Positions 1-7,447 of a stretch of DNA of 64,000 bases are shown here, one piece after another. The DNA comes from CAWBRT01 sp963832785 (lineage in GTDB: Bacteria > Acidobacteriota > Terriglobia > Terriglobales > Acidobacteriaceae): the NCBI GenBank assembly GCA_963832785.1, contig CAWHVF010000011.1, forward strand, positions 1 to 64,000, in the 5' to 3' direction. Position 1 is the stretch's first letter. Each line of letters begins with the position of its first letter. The notes below the pieces were generated by a model. The model had not been told where the DNA came from and did no database searches. It saw only the letters and a program-made list of their open reading frames with translations. Both the position numbers and the translations under genes were made by a program.

Positions 1-703
1 ATTGCCAGTCGAGAAAGCGCGGCCCAGAGAGCCGCGCATTCTGGATTTTCGAGGGGCGGAAGTTCACGAGACGCCGGACAAACCGGAAGATCCTCTCCGC
101 CCCTAGCAACTCAACCTCGGTGAGGTCGCTAAGCTGCCCACTCAGGCTTCGGATTTTCTGTTGGAGCAGGAGCCGGTCGCGCTCGATCTGCTCATACAGC
201 AGCATCCGTTGCTGACTTCCGGCGAAGAGCGACTTGAGCTGCTTGATCGAGCCGTGCGGGTCTCGCGGAAGCTGCGACAGGGCGCGAAGCAGGCCACTCT
301 TGGCGTAGCTGCCATCGATCATCACCTCCCAGAAGATTTCAACGCTGTACAGCCGGTCAGCCTTCGACTGGAGAAACCCCACGCGTTGTTCCACGGCGGC
401 GCGCACCAGCGGGTTTTGATAATGCTCGTGTGGCACCTCGGGCCGATTGTGCTTGAATAGAATCTGATAGAGCCGCGTCTTGTCATCGAGGCTACGGAAG
501 GCCGCCTCCAGGCGCTTCACCGTGTAATCCCGCCCGGCATGGTCGAGGCTCTCGTAATCGATCCCGCCGATCCTGAGCACTGCGCCAAGGTCGCCGGATT
601 TTGTCAGGAACGCGTGCTCGTCCCAGAAGCCGTACAGGTTGATGTGCGCCTGCAACGATCCAGCTTCCTTCCAATCCTTCGTGATCTGATCAACCTTGAA
701 CAT
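1..703 (-). CDS. VirB4/TrbE-family conjugative transfer ATPase, partial (N-terminal part)
   Basis: VirB4-family proteins are the ATPases that power type IV secretion and pilus assembly at the inner membrane. Reading leftward from an ATG at 703 gives one open frame of 234 codons that runs off the window, so only the N-terminal region is present and the Walker motifs are missing. It begins MFKVDQITKDWKEAGSLQAH and contains a VKRLEAAFRSLDD stretch and helical coiled segments typical of the CagE/VirB4 N-terminal domain. Its start overlaps the end of the VirB3 gene by 14 bases, which indicates translational coupling in a virB2-B3-B4 operon. The family call rests on operon order and sequence character, because the diagnostic motifs are outside the window. 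Confidence 0.72.
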   Translation of the reverse strand, partial: MFKVDQITKDWKEAGSLQAHINLYGFWDEHAFLTKSGDLGAVLRIGGIDYESLDHAGRDYTVKRLEAAFRSLDDKTRLYQILFKHNRPEVPHEHYQNPLVRAAVEQRVGFLQSKADRLYSVEIFWEVMIDGSYAKSGLLRALSQLPRDPHGSIKQLKSLFAGSQQRMLLYEQIERDRLLLQQKIRSLSGQLSDLTEVELLGAERIFRFVRRLVNFRPSKIQNARLSGPRFLDWQ

Positions 704-1013
704 TGCGCCTTGCGATCCCTATCTCCGTCGGTTGCCATTTCATCGGGTCATAACGGCGGCGGAACTTTGTTGAATTCAGCCGCACCCGTAAGATTTCCAC
801 GTCGTATTTAGTCGCCCGCTGCGCGGCAATTACTCCCACCACAAAGAGCAGGATTCCCCCAAGCAAGGAGTGCATGAGCGAGAAGATCGCGCCGCCGGAG
901 ATCAGCGCGACAAAGAACAGACGGCGCTCCGCGCCCATGATGGTCAGTGGGCGGTTCATTGCCTTGAACACCTGGTTGTGTCGATATTCCCGTAGTGAAG
1001 CACCCTTCGCCAT
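690..1013 (-). CDS. VirB3-like type IV secretion inner-membrane protein
   Basis: VirB3 is a small inner-membrane component that works with VirB4 in the type IV secretion channel. The 107-residue product has a basic N-terminus (MAKGASLREYRHNQVFKAMN), a conserved NRPLTIMGAERR block, then two adjacent hydrophobic segments at about residues 30-70 and a charged C-terminal tail, which is the VirB3/TrbD layout. The ATG at 1013 is preferred because an AGGAGG ribosome-binding sequence lies about 7 bases upstream; the ATG at 1019 would lie on top of it. The gene sits between virB2 and virB4 and overlaps virB4 by 14 bases. Confidence 0.72.
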   Translation of the reverse strand: MAKGASLREYRHNQVFKAMNRPLTIMGAERRLFFVALISGGAIFSLMHSLLGGILLFVVGVIAAQRATKYDVEILRVRLNSTKFRRRYDPMKWQPTEIGIARRNVQG

Positions 1014-1038
1014 GCGCATCACCTCCTCTTCTGTTGGG

Positions 1039-1365
1039 TTATGGAAATAGCCAGGACATAAAGTTCGCCGCTCCAATAGCCATGCCAACGCCGAAGACGA
1101 TCCCGGCGAGCATCCGTTTCGACTGGCCTTCGCCGTAAGCGAACATCAAGCCGCCGACCACGATGGCAACGAGCGATAGCCCCTGTGCAATAGGACCAGT
1201 GAATGAAGTCTTCAGGGCATTGACGGCATTCTCCCAAGGCGAACTGCCGATGCCCTGGGCGTAGGCGGGCGCGGCAAGCAGGGCGATGGCCGTAACTGGT
1301 GCAAAGCGCCACAGACGCGATCTCTTTGCTGGTTGTTGGGAAACTGGATTGGCTGGCTGCGACAT
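1039..1365 (-). CDS. TrbC/VirB2-family pilin subunit
   Basis: VirB2/TrbC is the major subunit of the conjugative pilus. The product (108 residues from the ATG at 1365) has an N-terminal basic segment, a signal-type hydrophobic stretch ending in a likely cleavage region APAYAQG near residue 36, and two hydrophobic segments separated by a short polar loop (GEGQSKRM), as in the TrbC/VirB2 family. A GGAG sequence precedes the ATG at 1365; an upstream in-frame ATG at 1395 lacks one. The gene is first in the virB2-B3-B4 order transcribed leftward. Confidence 0.75.
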   Translation of the reverse strand: MSQPANPVSQQPAKRSRLWRFAPVTAIALLAAPAYAQGIGSSPWENAVNALKTSFTGPIAQGLSLVAIVVGGLMFAYGEGQSKRMLAGIVFGVGMAIGAANFMSWLFP

Positions 1366-1611
1366 TGGGTCTCCTTCGCGTGTTTTCAAGCACAACGTGT
1401 GCTGCTGGATTTCGATGGAAAACGCAAGCCAAAAACAAGTGGGCGATTATTGCTCTTTTGAGCTGGCTTATTCCGTTTTGGCAATAATCGCCCGCAACGG
1501 TCTATGAAGTGCACATCCTGGGTTGCGCCAAGCCCGTGGGGTGGGGTGAACAAGACGCCTGCGAAAGCAGGAGTTCCACAGACGGGTGGGCCACGGGCTT
1601 TCAAAAGTGAG

Positions 1612-1639
1612 AAAAGGCGCCCGGAACTACCGAGCGCCT
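1612..1639 (-). terminator. Rho-independent terminator after parB-like gene
   Basis: On the minus strand an inverted repeat AGGCGC...GCGCCT, extended by a CG pair across one mismatch, is followed by TTTTCTCACTTTT. It lies 18 bases past the stop of the ParB-like gene. It closely resembles the terminator at 4727-4756. Confidence 0.7.
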
Positions 1640-1656
1640 GGGGGAAGTTGGATTGG

Positions 1657-3252
1657 TTATGCCGCGCGCTTTTTCACGTCCTTTTTTTCTTTCATTTCCA
1701 GCTTGGCGCGTTTGGTTGCAAACTCCTGTTCGATGGTCTTGCGCAGTTTGTCCGCATCTAAGCGATGCCGTTTTGCGGTCTCCATCAGCATATCTGGCTC
1801 GCTCTTAGGCGCATAGTCCACGGTTTCGAGCAGCGCAATCTCAACCAACAGTTTGCACAGTTCGGCTTCGTCGGACTGCTTAAACAGTTTGGCGATAGCC
1901 TGTTGTACCTGTGGATAGGTAACCTCGCTTGCTGTTCCCTCAACGAGCTTGTGCCGTCGCGCCAGCCGTTCTCTGCGCATCGGCTCAAGTCTGTTTACCA
2001 ACACAGTCGCCAGGAATCCAAGGTCGGCGCGGCCGAGTGGAGAACCGACGCGCTTGAGGACTTCGGCCAAAATGCGGTGCCGCACGGTGGTTTCGAGTTT
2101 CTGACGTTCGAGTTCCTTGCGCCGCCCTGCACGCTCCTTCGCGGTTTGCTCCGGGGTAGGCGTGCGGCGGTCAGCGAAGTGAACCGAGCAGGTCGGGTCA
2201 GCACAAACCTTCACCACGCGCCCACGCTCGCTGCCGTCCACCACGATGGCCTCACTCATTTGCTTGCATGGCTTCTGGTAGGGCGAGAGCTGTGCCTTAG
2301 ACTTGTCACTCTTTACGGAGAGATTCAGCGCAACGTAGCGGTTGCGTCCCAGCACAGCATCGTTACCACGTGTTCCGTAACTGGTCGTGATCTGTACCAG
2401 TTTCGGCTTCTCTGTAACCTGCCGCTCGATGTGCTTAGCGAGTTTGTTGTTGTAACACGCGCCATCGGTACAACTGTCCTTGATCGCCTCGCCGAACAGC
2501 AGGGTGTTGAAGCCGGTGCGCTTCGGGCAGTTGGTGCAGCTTCCGGCCTCAGGTACAAGGGCCTCATCGTTCTTGTCGAACGGCACGGCATCAAGCGAGA
2601 GCAAGATGTTCTGCTCAATCCATGCCGTCAACTCCCGCACGGGGAGCAAAACGCGGTTCTCTTTGCTGCCACTCCATACACTACGGAACGCGGCATCGAA
2701 GGCGCGTTGCTGCTCCGGGTGTGGCAGCTTGGCGATTTCCAGCGCATGGCCTACACCAATCTGGTCGGCCAGAAAGGCTTCGGCGATGGATGGGATGAGT
2801 TCGGCCAGGCGAAGGCGAGTGGCCACGTAAGTCTGGCTGCGGCCAATCTTGGCGGCTATGCGAGCAACATCATAGTGCGCGCCATTGACTTCCAGCATTG
2901 CTTTGTAGGCGAATGCCTCTTCCATCGGATGCACGCCTTCCCGCTGTCCGTTCTCGATTAGCTGGCATTCCAGAACTTCGATGTCGGACAGTTTCACAAC
3001 ACGCGCCGGAACCTCTTCCAAGGCGGCGAGCTTAGCGGCCCGCAATCTGCGCGCTCCGGCAACGACTTCATATTTGCCATCATCGATGATGCGGACAAGC
3101 AAAGGCTGTAACACTCCTTGCGCTTTGAAGCTCTCCGCCAGTTCCGAGAGGCTGTCCTCATCGAAGCGGCGGCGCGGGTTGGTGGACGATTCCTGCAATT
3201 GCGCTACGGGCAGGTTGCGATATTCGTGGTTACTGCGAATGGCGGTGGACAT
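1657..3252 (-). CDS. ParB/RepB/Spo0J-family partition-like protein with cysteine clusters
   Basis: ParB-family proteins bind centromere-like DNA sites and help segregate plasmids or elements; some accessory versions act as nucleases or regulators. The 531-residue product has the ParB N-terminal nuclease-like domain (LPVAQLQESSTNPRRRFDE, then GARRLRAAKLAALEEVPA) at about residues 15-110, followed by a helix-turn-helix (AAKIGRSQTYVATRLRLAEL) near residue 150. A long C-terminal half contains three cysteine groups (CTNCPKRTG, CTDGACYNN, CADPTCSVHF) that look like metal sites, as seen in ParB proteins of PRTRC-type plasmid systems. The ATG at 3252 is chosen because AGGAG lies about 8 bases upstream. 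It is followed by a terminator. Confidence 0.8.
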   Translation of the reverse strand: MSTAIRSNHEYRNLPVAQLQESSTNPRRRFDEDSLSELAESFKAQGVLQPLLVRIIDDGKYEVVAGARRLRAAKLAALEEVPARVVKLSDIEVLECQLIENGQREGVHPMEEAFAYKAMLEVNGAHYDVARIAAKIGRSQTYVATRLRLAELIPSIAEAFLADQIGVGHALEIAKLPHPEQQRAFDAAFRSVWSGSKENRVLLPVRELTAWIEQNILLSLDAVPFDKNDEALVPEAGSCTNCPKRTGFNTLLFGEAIKDSCTDGACYNNKLAKHIERQVTEKPKLVQITTSYGTRGNDAVLGRNRYVALNLSVKSDKSKAQLSPYQKPCKQMSEAIVVDGSERGRVVKVCADPTCSVHFADRRTPTPEQTAKERAGRRKELERQKLETTVRHRILAEVLKRVGSPLGRADLGFLATVLVNRLEPMRRERLARRHKLVEGTASEVTYPQVQQAIAKLFKQSDEAELCKLLVEIALLETVDYAPKSEPDMLMETAKRHRLDADKLRKTIEQEFATKRAKLEMKEKKDVKKRAA

Positions 3253-3336
3253 GTTCTTTTCTCCTATTGGTGAAAGGGTGGAGGTCATGCGGACAGAGAC
3301 ACCTCCCTTGTCCGCGCCGAAAAGGGCACAGTGGAC

Positions 3337-4287
3337 TTAGGCGGCGGATTGCTCCGCCTCCGTGGTTGGGAACCGAGACTCCGGGACTTCCTGTGAAACG
3401 GATTCTTCCGTCTGAATGGCCGCCAGGATTACGGAAGCCGTGTGCTGCACTATCTCAAGGCTCTCCATCAGCAACTCGGCGTTGCCGTGGTAAAGCTGGA
3501 TGTAAGAGGGGCTGGTATCGGCGTTTAATCCGATAGCTTTGGCGACTACAAAGGCGACTGCTTCCGCTTCCGTCTCGCGTACTGCCTTGGTGGTTGCGGT
3601 GCGCCGTTCTGCTTTGTGTAGGAATTCGTGCGCCGTTTCGTGGACAAGCGCCGCAAACTCTTCGGGCTTCGTCTGTCCGGGCAGCAAAGCGATTCTTCCG
3701 CCGTAAGAAACTCCGAGAGCGGGTGCGATGTCTTCGCTGTATTCCAACTCGATTCCGCATGAGACAACAAACTTCCGCAGTCGGTCCAGATACGTGCCTA
3801 CTTCTCCGGTGATTTCACCAAGCGTGGGCAGTGGTGCACCTTCGGTCTGGGCCTCGTCCCACACGTACACGCGGCGAAATCCGAGCAGTGCGGATTTGGT
3901 CGAGTCTGCTTCTTCCGTGTCGGGCTCCTGTTCACGCTTCCTGCGACGGGTGCCGATCATCGGCGCAAGAATGGCAATGCCCTTCTCTCCACGCTTTACT
4001 CGGCGTCCAAGCTCGTTCCATGTCCGCATCCCTGCAACGTGGGTTGCCGTGGGTCGCTGTCTCGCAATCAGCAATACGTTACCGAACGAGTAGTTGTGAA
4101 AATGTGCCATTGCATCGAGAAACGCGGTGAGAGCTTCGCTGTGGCCGGTCTCAAGCTGCTCGATCAGGTATTGAACGTTTTCGCGGATGAGTTGCTGCGC
4201 AGTGGCGGGCTTCCGGTTATTGCTGCCGGAAGCTGCATTGACGGCGGCTGAGCCGTTGCTGCTGCTGTTGTTGCTTTGATATTCCAT
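3337..4287 (-). CDS. ArdC-like antirestriction protein (ssDNA-binding domain plus zincin metallopeptidase)
   Basis: ArdC-type proteins protect incoming single-stranded DNA during conjugation from host restriction. The 316-residue product has a low-complexity Ser/Asn/Ala leader (residues 1-28), an ArdC N-terminal domain (about 30-110, with NYSFGNVLLIARQRP and RVKRGEKGIAILAP), and a C-terminal zincin domain with the zinc motif HETAH at residues 216-220. The ATG at 4287 is preferred over an upstream in-frame ATG because a purine-rich AAAGGA site sits just before it and the upstream stretch lacks family features. A long inverted repeat lies immediately upstream, in what would be its 5' leader. 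Confidence 0.8.
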   Translation of the reverse strand: MEYQSNNSSSNGSAAVNAASGSNNRKPATAQQLIRENVQYLIEQLETGHSEALTAFLDAMAHFHNYSFGNVLLIARQRPTATHVAGMRTWNELGRRVKRGEKGIAILAPMIGTRRRKREQEPDTEEADSTKSALLGFRRVYVWDEAQTEGAPLPTLGEITGEVGTYLDRLRKFVVSCGIELEYSEDIAPALGVSYGGRIALLPGQTKPEEFAALVHETAHEFLHKAERRTATTKAVRETEAEAVAFVVAKAIGLNADTSPSYIQLYHGNAELLMESLEIVQHTASVILAAIQTEESVSQEVPESRFPTTEAEQSAA

Positions 4288-4297
4288 TGTTTTTTCC

Positions 4298-4373
4298 TTT
4301 GTCTGCCCTGTGGGGCGTTTTTTTCTTTCACCCCGGAGCGAAGCGAAGGAAAAAACGCGGCACAGGCAGACAA
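4298..4373. repeat. Long imperfect inverted repeat in the ardC leader
   Basis: A left arm at 4298-4329 and a right arm at 4345-4373 are reverse complements over about 29 bases with a few mismatches and one small bulge; the shared core includes TTGTCTGCC and CGTTTTTT. The loop is 15 bases. The structure ends directly beside the ribosome-binding sequence of the ArdC-like gene, so a hairpin in the mRNA leader or a protein-binding site are both possible. Function is not shown by the sequence. Confidence 0.7.
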
Positions 4374-4726
4374 GGAGGAACGACAGAGGGCGAGGGTGCA
4401 GGCCCAAGAGGCGGGCGCGGCAAGTGCCAAACACGCTCTACCGTTTGGCTCGCGGACGCGCTGTCCCGAAGGGCCGTCCTGGAGCGTTAGCGGAGTGGGC
4501 GCACTCGTCCGGCGGAAGTGAAGAAACGGCTGCGCGGCCAAGCGCAATCCGAAGAAGGTGGTTTGCAATTGGATTGGGCGAAGAATAATGATGGGACGGT
4601 CAGGTCCGTGCACGGTCTAGACACTGACGATATTACAGTCGCGGGCAGCGTCACTTCGTGAAACGCCGCGCCAAAGAACATTTAAGGGGCAGTTCGTGCG
4701 GGCTGCGGGCTTTGAAAAACGAGGAA
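4374..4726. other. Gap without a recognisable gene
   Basis: This 353-base stretch between the inverted repeat before the ArdC-like gene and the terminator of the toxin-antitoxin operon shows no open frame with family features or a ribosome-binding sequence. It presumably holds the promoter of the leftward ArdC-like gene. Confidence 0.4.
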
Positions 4727-4756
4727 AAGGCGCTCGGAAGTTGGGGCGAGCGCCTT
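4727..4756 (-). terminator. Rho-independent terminator after higBA-like operon
   Basis: A perfect 10-base inverted repeat AAGGCGCTCG...CGAGCGCCTT is followed on the minus strand by TTTTCCTCGTTTTTC. It lies just past the stop of the antitoxin gene and is near-identical in plan to the terminator at 1612-1639. Confidence 0.75.
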
Positions 4757-4778
4757 GGGGCGAAGTTGGGTTGGTCTT

Positions 4779-5105
4779 CTAAGCCACGTGAACGCGAGCC
4801 CGTGACCGAGAGCGCGGGCACCCTTGCACCGTGATTTTAATGTCTTGTCCAAGCAGAAGCAGAAAACGTATTAACCGTTCCAGCGAAAAGCCCGAAAGAC
4901 GCCCGCGCATGAGGGCCGAAACCTTGGGTTGATCAACTCCCAACAGTTTGGCGGTCTGGGCTTGGGTGAGCCTTTTGTCGCGAACCAGAAGCGTAATTTT
5001 GTGGGCTAGCTCAGCCTTGGCAAGCACTTCCTCCGGATTCGGCATACCCAGATCGGCGAATACGTTGCCGCTGCTGACGGTGTAATCCAGTTGGCGTTTT
5101 GTCAT
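4779..5105 (-). CDS. XRE-family antitoxin (HigA-like)
   Basis: Antitoxins of this type neutralise a RelE/HigB-like toxin and repress their own operon. The 108-residue product has an N-terminal region ending in MPNPEEVLAKAELAHKI, then an XRE helix-turn-helix (LTQAQTAKLLGVDQPKVSAL, about residues 50-70) and an arm containing LERLIRFLLLLGQDI, matching the HTH_37 group. The start at 5105 lies two bases after the toxin stop, giving a tight toxin-first operon. The last 12 residues (RSRSRARVHVA) are arginine-rich. Confidence 0.8.
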   Translation of the reverse strand: MTKRQLDYTVSSGNVFADLGMPNPEEVLAKAELAHKITLLVRDKRLTQAQTAKLLGVDQPKVSALMRGRLSGFSLERLIRFLLLLGQDIKITVQGCPRSRSRARVHVA

Positions 5106-5107
5106 CG

Positions 5108-5455
5108 TTATTTCCCCCACTCCCGGTCGATTTCGATAGCGCGTTGCAACCGCTGTTCTACCACCTCCATCATGCTCTTTGGTGTCGCGATACCCTGCCT
5201 TGCCTTCTTCTGAAACGCATGCAGCACATACACGGCCTTCTCCAGCTTCACGGTATAGACGGTTCGAAACGTGTCGCCCCGATGATCGGAAACAACCTCC
5301 AGCACGCCGGTTCCGATATTCTTCAACGGCTTGACGTCGATGTGCTTGCCGCCCATCTGTGCCTGATAAAGGGCAAAGCCGATGTGTTGCTGTACGGCCC
5401 GCGGAAACTCCCGCAGTTTGCGGTGCGAGTCGGCGACGAAGATCAATGGTTTCAT
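5108..5455 (-). CDS. RelE/HigB-type toxin (phage Gp49-like family)
   Basis: Toxins of this family are mRNA interferases that act on translating ribosomes. The 115-residue product has the family pattern: DSHRKLREFPRAVQQHIGFAL near the N-terminus, VKPLKNIGTGVLEV, then the core strand block DTFRTVYTVKLEKAVYVLHAFQKKA. It is transcribed leftward directly before the XRE antitoxin gene with a 2-base gap. A palindrome (5479-5498) sits 24 bases upstream of the start codon, suited to autoregulation. Toxin activity is family knowledge, not shown here. Confidence 0.8.
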   Translation of the reverse strand: MKPLIFVADSHRKLREFPRAVQQHIGFALYQAQMGGKHIDVKPLKNIGTGVLEVVSDHRGDTFRTVYTVKLEKAVYVLHAFQKKARQGIATPKSMMEVVEQRLQRAIEIDREWGK

Positions 5456-5478
5456 CGGGACTTTACAAGACTACTCGA

Positions 5479-5498
5479 ATATGCCAGATATGGCATAT
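5479..5498. promoter_or_regulatory. Palindromic operator candidate of the toxin-antitoxin operon
   Basis: ATATGCC and GGCATAT form a perfect 7-base inverted repeat around a 6-base centre (AGATAT). It lies 24 bases before the toxin start codon, where toxin-antitoxin complexes commonly bind to repress their own promoter. Confidence 0.6.
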
Positions 5499-5734
5499 AC
5501 GGGTCAAGAACATCTTTCGGTATGAATCGAATCCGCGCGTTAAAAATAGGGCTTTGGGGGATTATTGCCTAAACGGAAAGAGTCGGTTCAAAAAGGCATA
5601 AATCGAGTCAGAGTTTCTGCCCTCCTACCTTGAGGACAGATGAGCCAGCGGAATCGATTCCGCCGTCGGACCCACTTTGAGGTGCTTGTGCAGAGGTCGA
5701 TTCCGTTTCCTTTTCCGCTGTGGAGATGTTTGAG

Positions 5735-5950
5735 ATGAGCTGTGAAGCCTTAATCGACGCGAAGGAAGCTGCCAAGATCCTCAAGTTACATCCCAATACG
5801 GTCCAGCAACTTGCCCGCCAGCGCAAAATCCCGGCGCTTCGTCTGGGCCGGGTATGGCGCTTCCGAGCCTCAGCGCTAGACGAGTGGATGCGTGCCCAGT
5901 TAAACTCTTCTCCACTGCCTTTCGCACCGTCTCGTGGAGCAATTCAATGA
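5735..5950 (+). CDS. Excisionase-family helix-turn-helix protein (AlpA/MerR-like)
   Basis: Small excisionase-type proteins bind the ends of integrated elements and bias the integrase toward excision. The 71-residue product is a single winged-helix domain: ALIDAKEAAKILKLHPNTVQ, then LARQRKIPALRLGRVWRFRASALDEWM. The ATG at 5735 is chosen because GGAG lies about 9 bases upstream; GTG at 5720 and ATG at 5726 are alternatives. The stop codon overlaps the integrase start (ATGA), so the two are translationally coupled. Confidence 0.8.
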   Translation: MSCEALIDAKEAAKILKLHPNTVQQLARQRKIPALRLGRVWRFRASALDEWMRAQLNSSPLPFAPSRGAIQ

Positions 5951-7079
5951 GACGAATGCGATACCAATTCGGAGCCGTGCAGCAGAAAGAACGCAAGCGC
6001 GGCCCAAACGTGTGGGTGTTTCGGTTTAGGGATGAACATGGAGTGAAACGATCCGTGGAAATCGGCACCGTAGAGAAGCTCCCTCGGAGAGCGGATGCCC
6101 AGCGCGCCGCTGAATCTCTGCGATTAGCCGCCAACTCAGACGCGCCGGCGATTCACGGGCTCACTTTCGCGGGCCTGATCGATCGTTACATCGCTGACGA
6201 AATGCCAAAGCGGTACTCCACTGCCAAGGCCTATCAAGCCTATCTTCGGACTCACATTAAGCCGAAGTGGGGTGATTACCAACTGAGCCAGATCAAGCCC
6301 TTCGGAGTCGAGCAGTGGCTTAAGGGACTCGATCTGGCACCCAAGAGCAAAGGGCACATCCGGACCATTATGCTCAACATCTTCAATTGCGCGATGCGAT
6401 GGGAATTCATCCCCATCGGCAAGAATCCGCTGAGCTTGGTGCGAGTGCCTGATATTAGTAAGCGGCAAACTAAGGCGGAGGTGTTGACCTCGGCCCAAGT
6501 TACCAAATTGATTGGCGCGATTGAGCGCGAGCCTTTCCGCACCATGGCCTGGCTCGCGGTCTGCCTCGGGCTGGAGCCGAGCGTACTGGCAGGGCTGAAG
6601 TGGGGGGATTTTGACTTTGCGAAACTGCAAGTCAAAATCCAGCGTGGCGTGGTGGAAAACCGCGTGGACCGGGCGAAGAACGAATATCGCGAGGCCGCCC
6701 TGCCCATCGATCAGCAGCTTACCGAGATGCTCTTGCACTGGCAAAAGCAGACCAAGTGGAACGGTCCCCAGGACTGGGTATTTGCTAGTCCATATTTTGC
6801 GGGGCAGAAACCATACAGTCCACTTCATGTCGCCGACTCCATCTCTGGCCGGCTGCTAAGAAGGTTGGCTTGGGCGAAAAGCTTGGCTGGCGTACCTTTC
6901 GCCGTACCTATTCAAGCCTGCTGCGCCAACTGGGAGTCGATGTGAAAGTGCAGCAGGAGCTGATGCGTCACGCAGACATTAGGACGACGATGAACTTGTA
7001 CACAGATTCGTTTTCCGAGGATCTGCGGGTGGCGCACAGCATGGTGGTACGACAGGTTTTGCCCACCACAGTCATGTGA
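5947..7079 (+). pseudogene. Tyrosine-family site-specific integrase, frameshifted
   Basis: Tyrosine recombinases integrate and excise elements at tRNA sites. The reading frame from the ATG at 5947 shows an N-terminal DNA-binding region, a SAM-like core-binding domain (YIADEMPKRYSTAKAYQAYL) and the start of the catalytic domain. Between about 6843 and 6868 the frame changes, and the rest (AAKKVGLGEKLGWRTFRRTY, then LMRHADIRTTMNLYTDSF with the nucleophile Tyr) continues to 7079. Two conserved catalytic positions also look changed: the first Arg is Glu in LGLEPSVLAGLKW, and the His of the HxxR box is Arg in WRTFRRTY. The altered residues argue for real decay, though the frameshift alone could be a sequencing error. 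Confidence 0.75.
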
Positions 7080-7146
7080 TGGGGGCTTAACGGACCCTAA
7101 TGGACCCTCGCCGAATCGAGAAACACCGAAGATTCAAGGGGTTAGT

Positions 7147-7222
7147 TGGGGTGGGTGGTGGGATTCGAACCCACGACAGCCGGAGCCACAGTCCGGAGTT
7201 CTACCACTGAACTACACCCACC
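7147..7222 (-). tRNA. tRNA-His (GTG anticodon)
   Basis: Read on the minus strand the sequence folds as a tRNA: an 8-pair acceptor stem GGTGGGTG/CACCCACC including the extra 5' G that is specific to tRNA-His, an anticodon arm with GACTGTGGCTC (anticodon GTG), a T arm with GGGTTCGAATCCC, and an encoded CCA. Its 3' end faces the integrase, marking the attachment site of the element to the left. Confidence 0.95.
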
Positions 7223-7447
7223 GCGGCAAGTATGAGGAAACCCCACCCATAGGCTCAGGCACAGGGCCGGGCAAGCTTGATTATAACAGACGCGAATTGC
7301 GACTCCTTACGGAAGGAATCAAGTACCCGCCAAAACCTCTTCAGCCGGGAAGGCAAGGCTATGATTTCCGTGAGCACTCGTGAGAAGAAGCTCAGCGGCG
7401 AACAAGCGCGGGCGAGGGGTGCTGCTAAATTGTCCGCGCACGCGGCT

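Larger units (their letters stand above)
1..7222. mobile_element. Right end of an integrative conjugative element at tRNA-His
   Basis: The segment from the window edge to tRNA-His carries type IV secretion genes (VirB4, VirB3, VirB2), a ParB-like protein, an ArdC-like antirestriction protein, a HigBA-type toxin-antitoxin pair, an excisionase and a tyrosine integrase. The integrase ends 68 bases before the 3' end of a minus-strand tRNA-His gene, the usual arrangement when an element inserts into a tRNA 3' end. The other element end, and the second copy of the tRNA 3' sequence, must lie left of the window. The integrase is frameshifted and has altered catalytic residues, so the element may no longer move by itself. 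Element identity is inferred from gene content; the att repeat cannot be seen here. Confidence 0.75.
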
